Below are positions 38,569-49,400 of a stretch of 64,000 bases of DNA, piece after piece. The position numbers and the translations under genes were made by a program. The stretch lies in the NCBI RefSeq assembly GCF_900496995.4, contig NW_024470394.1, forward strand, positions 1 to 64,000. Reading direction: 5' to 3'. Position 1 is the first letter of the stretch, and each line of letters begins with the position of its first letter. Source of the DNA: Aquila chrysaetos chrysaetos (lineage: Eukaryota > Chordata > Aves > Accipitriformes > Accipitridae). A model generated the notes under the pieces. The model was not told the DNA's origin, ran no database searches, and saw only the letters and a program-made list of their open reading frames with translations.

Positions 38569-39956
38569 ATGCGAAGACGCTAAGAAGTCACGTACATACC
38601 TTTTTTTTGGAGCTCAAGGGTGAGAGAGCAGCTGGGTGGGGGCCCGGCAGCCAGCCAAGGTCAACCCAGTGCAGTTGTTGAAGATTTTTCTTCGGTAGCG
38701 CCGGTTCAGAGTCAGCCCGTGGCTGTATCTCGAGGGGCAGATAAAAATTCATCGGAAAATGAACCCGCAAGAGACCAACGTGCTTTGCTACGCGAACCCC
38801 TCGGACACGGTCCTGTACCTGGGAAGAGTGGAAAAGAAATCCAAGGTCAACCCGGGTGTGAAGAGGCATCCTTACAGCCCTGGGCAGCTTTTGATTCACC
38901 TGGCTGGTGCGGCTCGGGGAAGAGGTGGGAGCTCCGCCAGCGGATGAACAGCCCTTCGCCGGCAGTGCATGGGGAAGCCCAGTGGCTCCCAGTTGCTGGC
39001 TACCTGAGGTGCCCGGGCTGCGGCCGCAGCGCGTCCCCGTGTCACAAAGGGGCAGCGATGCGGCACCCGCCCGGCGCTTGTGACCTCACCTGGCCGGCGC
39101 TTGGCATCCCGAAAAGCGAGCCAGAGGCAGCCAGTTGGGCTGAGCTGGCCTTCGGGATAACTCAGACCCTTCCTCTGCTCCTCGCGTGCCTACTTTTTTT
39201 CCCCAACCATTTATCGTTTACTGCCCGCTTCTCCTCAACTGCCGTCCTCGTGCAAAGGTAATTATGATTTGACTTTCAGGACAGATCATAGAGTAGGTAG
39301 ATACGGGATAAAAGTATAGGCTGGTCTATACCTTCGGAGCTGTAGGCTGAGCTATTGCGCCTTGATGGGCTGGCTATGGGCAGAGTTCCTGTCCGCTAAT
39401 TCTTATTTCTTTACCATCTCCTACGATAGGTAAGTAGGGGGGTGGTAGCGTAGTCTGAGGTGTTGGGCTCAGCCTAGAATGGCAAGAAGCCCGCCCCGAC
39501 TGACGCGGTAGGAAAGGAGACAGAAAAGGAGCACGGCAAAGGCAGACGTTAAAGTAGCGGCCGAAAGCCGGTCGCTCCGGCGTACAAGGTGGGAAAGTGT
39601 GGGCTGGAGGACTGGTGTTAATGGCGAGCAGCAGGTCGTCTTCAGAGAAGGTGACACGCGACGCAGTCTTTCAAAAGGGCCTTGGGAATTGCCGTCAGCT
39701 GGCGTCCTGCGACAGTGGGGCCGTCAGAACGCAGCTCTGCAGCGGTGACAAGCCGAAACACTTCCGATGGCGGATCCTGTTCTGTGGGTGGCGTTCGGGG
39801 TTTTTTTTTTTTGTTTTAATCATTTCGTTGAGCTACGATTATTTCTTTGTGATCAGGTGACGGGATTTGCGCTGATCTTGCCTTTCTGGAGCGTGTCCTG
39901 ACATCCTTTGTCATCCCAAGCTTTGCCCTCTGTTCCTGCGAGGAGCAACGGCCGCG
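38569..39956. other. Unique region upstream of the USP gene
   Basis: No gene recognised. The part to 39083 is repeated at the window end (63488-64000). Small open frames near 38620-39261 carry no known motif. The stretch before 39957 probably holds the promoter and 5' untranslated region of the USP gene, with T-rich tracts near 39800 but no clear TATA box. Confidence 0.45.
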
Positions 39957-42900
39957 ATGGCGAACGAGTCCTGTGAGTAACAGCTTCGGCAGCAGGCTTG
40001 GATGTTGCGAATCCCCAAAGGCAACGGAGGTGGCTGGTGCTCCATCCCTGAATGTTGAGGTCCTGACAACCGAGAGGGAATTCTGGGGCGTTTCCCGATA
40101 GCACCCAAGACTTACCCGGGTGTTTTCAGTTAGACGCAGGGAGACGCGTTTTGTCACTGCTCTGCAGCTATGTACAATCTTTGAAAGAAGACGTTGCTCG
40201 TAGCAAGATCTGACATTCGTAGGGTTACCTTCTGGGCTAGGTACTTGCTTGTTTTCCTGAAATTACAGTCAGGAAAAGGGAAGACTTGATACTGCAGTTC
40301 AAGACTCTAGAGGGAAAGGAAGGTAGCCCAAGGCACAGAAAGCAGAGCGTGGGTTTGTTGGACTTTAGGGAAAGTCAGCAGGGGAACCCGTTGTTTTCCA
40401 AAACTCTTTCTTGACCAGAAAAATTTCAACGGCACTGTTAGGCTTCCCCTGACGCTTCCGTGTTGGATGCTTAAGCTGGTTGTACTGGGTGCTCCTGTAG
40501 AGAACTCAACTTTTTTACACGTGCCTTCGCGCAACAATATTGTCTCATCTCTTTTCAAATGTCGTTTCCCTGCAGTCGTTGCTGAGGGAATGGCTCCGCC
40601 ACAAAGGATCCTCTTTCCCCCGGAGAACATTTACATGGACTGGCAGCAACGATGGAGAGCCGGAGCAGGACTCCACAACTCGGACAACACGTGCTTCCTC
40701 AACTCCGTCCTGCAGTGCCTGACATACACACCCCCCCTGGCCAACTACCTGCTCTCTCGTGAGCACAGCCGGTCGTGTGAGTGCTTTTACGAACATCTCC
40801 TTGTAAATCTGTCAGGCGCTTCCCAAGGATTCCAAGAATCTGGAATTTAAGAGAAAAGCCGCCCTTCTTTGCCAATTCCCCGAGAATTCTTAAATTCCAA
40901 GAATCCGGAATTTAAGAGAAAAGCAGCCCTTCTTTGCCAATTCCTTCTTTGAACACTCAAGCCTAGAAGGCGCTTGCCGTATCTAGCCGTGTTCATCTTC
41001 GGAAGGGCACCCCTTTCTAGCCCCAGGTCTTGGTCCCTATTCCTGCAGGTTAAACCCTCTTTGCTTATTGCACAGAAATATTCTGTCAGTTTCACATCCC
41101 CTCTGAAGAAAGTTTTCTCTGCACTAAAATGGCCTGGGCTTGTTGGGACGCTCTCACCTTGGCAGGAGCGGAGACTGTTCTTAGAACTTCAAAATCCCCA
41201 CTCGGTTTCCCATCGCTGCGGATGTTTTGCTCACCTAAGGCTCTTGCTTCCCTCCCTCCCTCCCTCTTCAGGTCGTCAGCAAGGCTTCTGCGTGATGTGC
41301 AGAATGGAAAACCACGTTAACACCGTCCTGCGCTCGTCAGGCAAGGTCATCTATCCTTCGGCCGTCATCAGTGTTCTCACACGTGAGTCATTTCAGGTGC
41401 TTTGACGAGTTTTCTTCTGTTCTTGTAGGAGAAAGCGACTAACTTCTTCTTTTTTAGTAATAGGAGAACATTTCCAGCTTGGCGTGCAGGAAGATGCCCA
41501 CGAGTTCTTACGTTACACTATTGATGCCATGCAGAGAGCTTGCCTGAGCGGAATCAGCGAGTAAGCGCAAGCAAATTCCCTTTGCGATGTTCCCGAGCCC
41601 TTTGGACTCCTTGGTGTAGTGCCGTCAAGGAAAAACTATGCCCAGGGCTTTCACACAAAGCAAAACTCCGGGAGGAGATAACTCTCTGCCTTACCGTTTA
41701 TTTCCAGCTTGGACACCTCTTCTGAATCGACTACCATCATCCACCAAATATTTGGAGGCTTTCTGAGATCCAGAGGTACTTTTTCCACAACCGTTGCTCT
41801 CCTTGGAATTGTCTGTGCCCTTCTGCCTGCCTGCGATGAACAGCCGACGGCGTGACTGGCGCAGTAGGTATGAAGGACGTAAAGCGGCACAGTTGACTTC
41901 CCCTACCGCTGAGCATTTTGAATTTCCTTCCAGTCACGTGCTCGAGCTGCAAAGTGGCTTCCGATTCCTACGAGGCCTTTCTGGATATTCCTTTGGATAT
42001 CAAGGTAAGAGAGCTTGTAATTGCGCTTCAAGACGTCGCACGGCCCCTGTAGCTTTCCAGAATCAAGGCAGTTGCTTTAAAAACGCGTATCGTGAACACA
42101 AGAGAGCTTGGTGGTGGGTGGGAAGTGGAATGGAAGGATCCCTCTGCATCCTCCTTCTTTTTGCCCTCCCTCAACACCCGTCTGACTCCTAGGCTGACGG
42201 GTTGTCTTATTTTCATTATTGATGACCCTGCACGCCATCGGTAGCTGAACTGAGCAGCGGCGCAGAGACGTAGCTCTTGATAGCCCCAGGAATCGAGGGA
42301 AATGTTCGGCATCGTGCCCCCGTTCTGCCTCCTCGTGGGCGCCGCTTGCGGGTTCCCGGTGGCTCGCGTCAGCCGCCTGGGTCTTCTTGTCAACTCCCTG
42401 ATCCGAGTTTGGGCGACGGCATTTCCCGGAGATCAGTTCTCTCCTTTCTCGCTCCTCCAGGCGGTCTCATCTGTCACCGCAGCGCTGACGGACTTCGTGA
42501 AACCCGAGCAGCTGGATGGTGGAAACTGCTTTACATGCAGCCAGTAAGATGATTATTAACACCATATTAATACTAGATCCTGCGTGAAGGTGCTGCACAT
42601 ACTCTAGCATAAGTCATTTTTTCACATGGGTTAGATGCGCAATAATGAGGCACGGGGATTTTAATACGGCTTTATGCATCCGAGCAGCCTTAAAACAGCG
42701 GAGGGGCGTGTGAGACGTGAAAGGATGTCTGGCCTTCTTGGGGCAAGCTAGGGCGTCTATGAAGGTCGCGTTTCAGCACTTGGCTCTGTGCTTGGTTTCA
42801 AGGTGTAACAAGAAGGTCGCCGCCTCCAAGAGGTTTACAATCCATCGCGCGCCCAAGGTTCTCACCGTCTGTCTGAAGAGGTTTGAAGATTTCACCGGCG

Positions 42901-45523
42901 GGAAGATCGACAAGGTGCGTCTGCAACTGGAGGGCGACGTTCTCGTCCTGGAGCGGGCTATTTCCCAAAGCAGTACGCTCTTTCGCAAGCGTGAAAAGAA
43001 ACTTTCTTTCTTTCTTTCACTCAACTCATGTTGAGTTTTTCGTGTTCCCTTCTGGGGAGGGGAGAGTTGCCGCGGGAAGACAAGGACGTACTCTGCTCCG
43101 AGAGAGCTGCTTTGGCCGAGAACAGTTTCCTGCCACCCAAACCATTACCTGTTGCTTTGGGGGAAAAAAAACAAGTGTTCATGAGCCCCAGAGATGTATT
43201 TATACACCTCTGGCCCCTGGTCTTGGAAGTCTACTTCGTGGAGTGTTTCAGGATCGTTTCTGAGCGCTCTTGGTCTCTCCGTAGGTTGTGAAGTATTCCA
43301 ACTGCTTGGATCTTCGCCCGTACATGTCTCAGACGGATGGAGAACCGCTCTTCTACTCTTTATACGCTGTCCTGGTGCATAGCGGTAATAGCTGTCATTC
43401 GGGACACTATTTCTGCTACACGAAGGTAAAGAGCAACTTCCTCCCACACACGAGAAAAACGTGTGCTGAGGAAGACAAACTTTGACGGCAGCGATACTGG
43501 CAGCCAAGGAGAAGGTCTCCTTAGAGGCTGCGTTGGGTTTGTTTTGGCGTACTCTTGGTTCTGTAGTTCTTCTGCCTCCGTTTTTGTGGAGAAACCACGC
43601 GGTTCGTCTCCAGATACCGTTGCCTTTTTTTTTTACAGGCCGGCAATGGGCTGTGGTACGAGATGAACGATTCATCTGTGGATCGTTGTGACATCAGCAC
43701 GGTTCTCCAGCAGCAAGCCTATTTGCTGTTTTATGTCAGGTAATAACAGGAGAGTACTTAAAGGGAAGGATGGGAAGGGACTTTTTACGAGGGATTGCAG
43801 TGATAGGACGAGGGGGGAACGGTTTTAAACTGAAAGAGGGTAGGTTTAGGTTAGCTGTTAGGAAGAAATTCTTTACGGTGAGGGTGGTGAGACACTGGAA
43901 GAGGTTGCCCAGAGCAGTTGTGGATGCCCTTTCCCTGAAAGCGTCCAAGGCCAGGTTGGACGGGGCTTTGAACAACCTGGTCTAGTGGAAGGCGTCCCTG
44001 CCCATGGCAGGGGAGACGGAACGAGATGATCTTGAAGGTCCCCGCCAACCCCAACCATTTTACGAGTCTCTGAAACGGAGGCCGTAGGGAGTATAAAGAT
44101 GAGGTCTTGCTCCGACAAGGGCAGACCTGGTGGGAAGACCCCAACCAAATTTCAAATTTGTAGGTTCGGATACGTCTTCTCTCTGTCATAGAAACCGCTC
44201 CAAGACAGTGGCTGGACCCCAGGGAAAGCTGCAAGAACAGCCCTAAATAGAAATCACTTTTTTTTTTCTCCAGGAGCCCTGATTTCAGGGGAGGAAGGCC
44301 TTCTTCCCCACGGATAGCATCACATGCCCGCGCCTTCCTGAGGCAGTGGGCGGCCGGCAGCAAGCAGGTAGATCCTGCGGGACCATGGGGTCTTCTTCCT
44401 AGGACTAAGGTAAGTCCGGGGAGATGGATCAGTGCATTTCTTTCCGGGATCTTGGCATCGTTCTCTTTTCCCTCCCAGGCTGCAGCTTTCTTCAAAGCTG
44501 CAACGCTTCTCCCTCTCAAAGCATCCCACCTCGATCCACCCCATTTGTCCACCTTTGGTTCTTCTGCCTTTGCGGCCCGCCGGGAGAAGCTCTGGGACGC
44601 CCTTAGCTGTCCCCTCCCACGGTTTCTGGGGGTTCCCCACCGTTCTGGTCCTTTCACGGGGAAAGGGCAGGGCCTTTTCACAGCTCTCTTTGCAGAACAC
44701 GGCGGTGGGCAGGGAGGATTCTCCAGAGGACACCAGCTCCTCTACAAGGACCAGCACCAGCCAGTTAAACTGGGCAGATGCACGGGAGGCATCTGCAGCC
44801 CGGCCAGGCGGGCGCAGCGTGGCCTCGTACACGTCCAGAACCCAACCTGGCTTCCCGTTCTGCCGTCAACTGTTTGACCTTGGGCTGCACGCCGCGCAAC
44901 ACGACGACGACGAGGAGGAGGAGGACGGATTCAGCTCCTGTTCCTGCTGCCAGAGGAACGTGATCAGGGAGAGGGCCTGGAGCAGCTTCCCGCAACGGGA
45001 CAACGATTTCCGCAGCTGGCTCACGGTCCCCACGGACTACAGCCTCTCAGCAAGGAGGAGGAGGAGTCCGAGTCGTGAAGAAGCCCTCAGGGATGACTCA
45101 CCTCCGTGGACCTCCAACGCCAGCTCCCGGTGGGCTCCCGCATCCCGGGCTGCTCGGGAGCAAAGACTGCTGCGGGAAAGAACGCGGAGCCGATCCCCGC
45201 GGCGGGGTTATACTCTCCGCAGCCGCTTCGTGGAGTACGCGGACTGCCGTGGCTCAGCGAGGAGGAGGAGAACTAGTCCTCCGAGTCATGAACAAACCCC
45301 CAGGGATGACTCACCTGCTTGGACCTCCAACACCAGCTCCAAGCGGGTTCCCGCATCCCGGGATGCCGGGGAGCAAACTCAGCTGCGGGAAAGAACGCGG
45401 AGCCGATCCCCGCGGCGGGGTTATAATCTCTGCAGCCGGTTCGTGGAGTACACGGACGACCATCGCTCCGCGAGAGGAGGACGGAGAAGAAGCGTGAGAA
45501 GAAGTCCTCCACGTCGTGAGTGA
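39957..45523 (+). CDS. USP42/USP36-like ubiquitin carboxyl-terminal hydrolase with RS-rich tail
   Basis: Twelve exons join in one frame to about 656 residues: 39957-39972, 40576-40776, 41272-41382, 41458-41560, 41708-41775, 41934-42004, 42461-42543, 42803-42914, 43285-43425, 43639-43739, 44274-44409, 44696-45523. All have GT/AG borders and phases agree. The start has a good Kozak context (CCGCGATGG) but its 16-base exon is the least certain; an in-frame ATG at 40467 is an alternative. USP domain landmarks: catalytic Cys45 in [25 protein letters not shown], zinc-ribbon pairs Cys169/172 and Cys216/219, [17 protein letters not shown], catalytic His296 in SGHYFCY and Asn312-Asp313 in [15 protein letters not shown] and GFCVMC favour USP42 over USP36. 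Such enzymes cleave ubiquitin from nuclear proteins such as histones (family knowledge). The tail (from about residue 540) holds RSRSPRRGY modules of 71 residues. The stop replaces a sense codon of a third module. A CR1 lies in intron 10. Confidence 0.88.
40830..40953 (+). repeat. 65 bp tandem duplication in USP intron 2
   Basis: TTCCAAGAATCTGGAATTTA and the following bases through TTTGCCAATTCC recur 65 bases later with one or two changes (first copy from 40830, second from 40895). A simple local duplication within the intron. Confidence 0.85.
43745..44070 (+). mobile_element. CR1 LINE 3' fragment in USP intron 10
   Basis: The frame reads [20 protein letters not shown], then [19 protein letters not shown] and [11 protein letters not shown], the extreme C terminus of CR1 ORF2, followed by the GATGATCTTGAAGGTCCC 3' region. 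It is a short sense-strand fragment between exons 10 and 11. Confidence 0.9.
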
Positions 45524-45746
45524 GTCCCAAGGGACGATGCGGCTCCAGGACCCTCCAGTGCCCGCTCCAAGCAGGCTCCGGCACCCAGGGTTGCTCAGGA
45601 CCAAATCCTGCCGAGGCAGAGGGAGCGAAGCAGATCCCCACGGCGGGGTTACGATCTCCGCAGCCGCTTCGTGGACACCGCAAACTACGACCCCTCAGCC
45701 GGGAGGAGGAGAAGGGCTTCCCGGATGAGGCAGAAGCACAACATCT
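45128..45746 (+). repeat. RS-module coding repeat of the USP tail
   Basis: Three copies of a module centred on a CCGCGGCGGGGTTA core, with anchor codons at 45182, 45395 and 45623, so periods of 213 and 228 bases (71 and 76 codons). Each copy encodes RSRSPRRGY followed by an LRSRFV-like segment, a RDDS-like acidic spot and a Pro/Ser linker. Copies 1 and 2 are inside the predicted protein; copy 3 lies after the stop but in the same frame. Confidence 0.85.
45524..45746 (+). pseudogene. Third RS module beyond the USP stop codon
   Basis: Immediately after TGA at 45521-45523 the same frame stays open for 73 codons to TAA at 45744-45746 and encodes a recognisable third module ([20 protein letters not shown]). 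It aligns codon for codon with modules 1 and 2 around the stop: EEALRDD, EQTPRDD and E-stop-VPRDD. The simplest reading is a nonsense change that shortened the protein by about 74 residues. A GTGAGT donor-like string overlaps the stop (45516-45521), but splicing from it to the nearest AG (45598) would leave the module frame. Confidence 0.7.
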
Positions 45747-46060
45747 AACTTCTGCAATGCTGGAGAGGAGGAAGAGCGGGAAGAAGAATCCATGAAGTAC
45801 CTAAGCAAGGACCAAGGAAAAGCTCAGAAAGAACTTCCAGACACTCGGAAAACTCTGCCAGCTGGCCCGCCTGCCCACAGGTCCCTGGAGGAAGAGCTTC
45901 TATTTGTTTTCTGCTTTTGGGATCACCTTGCAAAAACAACACTCGGTTGGAGCCAAGAGGCAGAAAAGACAAAGACAGAATTAAAAACATTTGTTGGCCT
46001 TGCATGTGTCATTTATGGGGTGTTTCCTTCTCTGTAGGTTTTGGGGCAATTGGTGGAAAT
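45747..46060. other. Probable USP 3' untranslated region
   Basis: Purine-rich sequence (many GAAGAG, AAAGAC steps) directly after the USP tail, with only a short open frame lacking known motifs. The next AATAAA on this strand is at 47177-47182, more than 1.6 kb away. Confidence 0.4.
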
Positions 46061-46200
46061 ACCAGAGAATATATACTACATATATATTATATTATATATT
46101 ATAATATATAATTCTAAAATGCTTCGTCTAATATATTAGACATGGAGGTTTATTTTTAAATCCTTTTATATATAAATGAATATTATTTTTCAATATATAT
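46061..46200. repeat. AT-rich TATATA low-complexity tract
   Basis: A run of ATATATTATATTATATATTA type sequence with strong self-complementarity, standing out from GC-rich surroundings. Confidence 0.75.
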
Positions 46201-47206
46201 GAGAATGAGAGATTTTTTTTCTCCATTTCAACACCTCACACCCATATTTAGTGTTTTAGTATTTTTTAACACTCCCCCTCCATCCATGTTCAGGCATTTT
46301 TGGGCTGTGATCCCCCTTTTTTGGGGGGGGGACCCCCCCATCCCTCATTCACCTGCTCTCCTCCGCCACATCCCTGCCCCTCCCCGGTGACATTGGGGTG
46401 CCCCAAATGATGCCATCACCCCCCTCGGACCCCCTCCTTCTTATTCACCCCCCCCAAAAAAAGCACAAACCAAGGGAAAAGACCCCGACCGGCAGCTTGT
46501 GACTTTCATAATGCCTTTTACATAGGAACGTGCCCGCACATCTCGTGCTCTGCTCCGCACCGGGACGGGCTCCCCGGGTCGCGAACGTCCCTCTCGGCCC
46601 CGCGCCCTGCTGAGCATCGCGAGATGCTTACGCCAGGACGTCTGAAAAACAAACAAACAAACAAAAAAAGAAAAAAAAAAATCCCAAATTGTTATTTCAG
46701 CTGTATACGGAGGGGTTAAAAGACGGGATTTTTGGTCCGTGGATGAACACTGGGGGGATCGATAAATAGATAGCCGAGAAGAACGCAGTCGGCACAGAAA
46801 ACGGATGGTTTGTTGCCCGTTGCTTGGAACGCTGACCACGGAGATGAGAGAGCCGAGGAAGACAACAGACAGGGTGGCTACGGCTCGTGCTACAGGCTCC
46901 CCGCCTTGCGACCGAGGCGCGTTTTGGCACCCGCTGGCCACGTGTGCCGAAACCCGTTCCTCCGCAAATGTGTAAATACCGGGATTTTTCCGAAGAGCAT
47001 CGGGCTGGTGTACGGCGAGGCCGCCGGTGCCACGGGAAAGCTTTTCCCACGGAAAAGCTGGCTGGGCTGAGCTCGCGGCGCAAGAACGTACGGATGGTCC
47101 ACCTTCCTCACGGTCCTCGGGTCGGTACGTTAATCTGCTTTACAAAATACTCTTAGCGTAACGCGTCTCTGTCGTTAATAAATGCTTGCTTTTTCCCTTA
47201 CAGTCA
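46201..47206. other. Non-coding stretch, nothing recognised
   Basis: Contains C-runs near 46330 and 46445, an A-rich AAACAAACAAACAAAC tract near 46655, and mixed unique sequence. Open frames on both strands up to 166 codons show no known motif and look fortuitous. A single AATAAA lies at 47177 on the + strand. Confidence 0.4.
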
Positions 47207-47232
47207 GTGTGTGTGTGTGTGTGCGCGCGCGC
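47207..47232. repeat. (TG)n(CG)n alternating dinucleotide tract
   Basis: Alternating purine-pyrimidine TGTGTG passing directly into CGCGCG, a sequence class able to form Z-DNA. Confidence 0.8.
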
Positions 47233-47391
47233 CTTCTCGGGAATCCTCGAAACCACCCTAAAACATCAGCATATTAAAAAAATAGCACAGAAGAAAGTAG
47301 GGGAATTCTATCAGAATAAGGGGTAGTAGCTGAGCTAAAGGAGGATTCTAGGTAAAGCGGTCAGCTCAAAATACAACGCGTCGTTTTTTTT

Positions 47392-47990
47392 AAAGGAAAA
47401 CCAAATACTTTTTTATCATATAAGTATTTTATTGGATGTATATAAATATCTGCATACCTTCTTAGTACGAAGTGAATTATGGAGATTTGTTCTCTATTTT
47501 TCATTTTACTCTTTGAAGTTTTACACTTTGCTTTCAGCTTTATTGACCGAGCAAGCAAGATGTGCAGCAGTGAGTCACTTTGCTAGAGTGATTTGAACAA
47601 ACCGGTGTTAAGACAAACTGATACCGTTCTGAACGCATTCTTAGCGTAAAAGTAAACGCTCTTGCCAGGGTTGGAAAGTGTCTCCTCCCCTCCTCACAGC
47701 CCTGCTGCAGGGAGATAATCCCGGGGGGCTGCGGGACAAGGCTGTAACGTCATCAGAATCTACGCTTACGGATCCACCGCAATAGCCACAGCCCTTGCGC
47801 TGCTGCTGCTGCTGCTGCACATCTTGCTCGCTCGGCCAATAAAGCTGAAAGCGAAGTGTAAAACTTCAAAGAGTAAAATGAAAAATAAAGAACAAATCTC
47901 CAGAATTCACTTCATACTAAGAAGGTATGCAGATATTTATATACATCCAATAAAATACTAATATGATAAAAAAGTATTTGGTTTTCCTTT
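47392..47990. repeat. Fold-back inverted repeat, ~180 bp arms and 240 bp spacer
   Basis: The left arm 47392-47570 (starting AAAGGAAAACCAAATACTTT) is the reverse complement of 47811-47990 with only about eight mismatches by eye plus one extra CTG unit. The spacer 47571-47810 is unrelated and ends in a (CTG)n run. Each arm carries an AATAAA-type motif: forward in the right arm, reversed in the left. No target site duplication is obvious, and no transposase frame is present. It could be a non-autonomous fold-back element or an inverted duplication of a 3' untranslated piece. Confidence 0.9.
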
Positions 47991-49064
47991 TGCACTAACT
48001 TAACTTGCACAGCCGTGAACTGACACCATTAAATCAGCCATCTCCAAAATACAGAGTTATTATTTGACTACAGGGCGTTTTGTGTGTGTTACATGATTCG
48101 GAGGGACACCTGTACTGCCCAAGAGAGATGCTACTGACTGCCAGGGAAATGCACCACTGAAAGCCAGACAGAAATAAAGTACTTTGGAGCACCCTGTCAA
48201 AATATTGGGAAAAAAACCCGTAACATTTAGCTGCCTCTCTTTTTAAACATGTAGAACAAAGACCTAACTGCTTAAGCGCACCTAATTAATTCTATGCTAC
48301 AGCTACTGGCAGTTACGGTTTAAACAATGCAAGTCAGTTTGTAAATTATACAATTTTAACTTCTTTTAAAGTTTCATTTATGACAGAAAAAAAAAATCAG
48401 TGAGATAAGAGATCCCTCCTATGCTTTTACTTTTGGGGGGGGTGGAAATTCAAATCCCCAGTGCTGCAATACCTCAGGCTACCAAAAAGGACTGGCAGAT
48501 TTCCTATTGGCTGTACTGCAGCGTGCAGAGGAACACGTTTTTAAGAGATCTCGACTGTTACAGCTGAGAACCCAAAAAGCAGCGATGCAATCAACTTTCA
48601 AAAGACGTGCTGTACTTGCGTCTTTGGAAGGAAATCAACTTTTTTTTTTTTTTTAAGAGTGAACAGTCTTGTTGCTGATGACTTCTACCGCCAAGTACAG
48701 CATCGCTGAAGATCCGCTCTGGTGGAAAGCTCATAAAATGCAACTTCTTTGAATGAGAAAGATTTCCATTTTGGAAAAACCTCTTTCAAACTAAAATCAA
48801 AACTACACGCTGCAGGGCAGTGGTCTCTGCTCCCTCAACTTAGCTTCCAGAGGGCCGGGGGTCTGCATCCATCCTCAACAAAAACCACATCAGCTAACCA
48901 GGATAGTCCTGCAGTTGCCAGGTTCCGCTTCAACATCTACAAAAAAAGAAAAACAAACAAACAAACAAACCAACCACAACCAAAAAACCCAGTACCAGCA
49001 GTCATGTCAATCGACACAGACCTCTTCCGCAACAAACCCCTCCTCAAAAGCAATATGGCCTTCC
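47991..49064. other. Unique AT-rich stretch, no gene recognised
   Basis: Mixed sequence with a T-run near 48645 and an AAAC-rich tract near 48940-48985. A 120-codon open frame at 48749-49111 on the + strand runs across the A-rich tract and has no known motif, so it is not called. Confidence 0.4.
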
Positions 49065-49400
49065 TGTTAAGGAATTTTCAGATGTGGGTTTCTCTAGGTT
49101 TGCTTTATTAACAACTCAGAGTTGGGCCACCACCGCAGCGAATGGCCCACTTCCAAAAGTTTCCAAACCTTATATACCCTTTTGCCACCCATTGTCCCAA
49201 TCCAAAGTCTCTGTAATTTTCCAGCCGATTCTCTGTTCTCATATCATTATCATTCATCATCTTATCTCATCCATTCTCCATTCTCATGTCTCGGCTCTTC
49301 TGAGATTGGTGGTCACAGGCAGAAGGTCTCCGGTCACCATCGTCACTTATCTTCTTACACTTCAAAGGTACCTATGAATTTCTAAAGAAACTACTCAGGT
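49065..49400 (-). mobile_element. Possible minus-strand LTR with TATA box and poly(A) signal
   Basis: On the minus strand GGGTATATAAGG (49169-49180) is followed 60 bases later by AATAAAGC (49104-49109 complement) and then by a short tail ending TTCCTTAACA at 49065. A TATA box just ahead of a poly(A) signal and a CA end is the U3-R-U5 layout of an LTR. The U3 start was not identified, so the left (5') limit is a guess. Family unknown. Confidence 0.35.

Larger units (their letters stand above)
27953..39083 (+). repeat. Segmental duplication, copy 1
   Basis: This block matches 53081-64000 in direct orientation. The offset is 25128 at the satellite edge, 25131 in the retrovirus, 25126 at the first tafazzin exon, 24930 after the first tafazzin intron and 24919 at the CR1 element. 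The copies differ by scattered substitutions and homopolymer length changes. The left limit is where the flanking satellite stops being collinear; the right limit is set only by the window end of copy 2, so the true unit may be longer and may include the USP gene. Confidence 0.93.

Noticed and set aside
44452-44877. Alternative USP exon starting at the acceptor near 44479
   Set aside because: It would continue in a frame that lacks the RS modules and stops early; the acceptor at 44695 keeps the RS frame.
46441-46941. 166-codon minus-strand open frame
   Set aside because: Crosses an A-rich tract and C-runs, has no recognised motif and no splice context.
48749-49111. 120-codon + strand open frame
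   Set aside because: Runs through an AAAC repeat and into the possible LTR; no motif.
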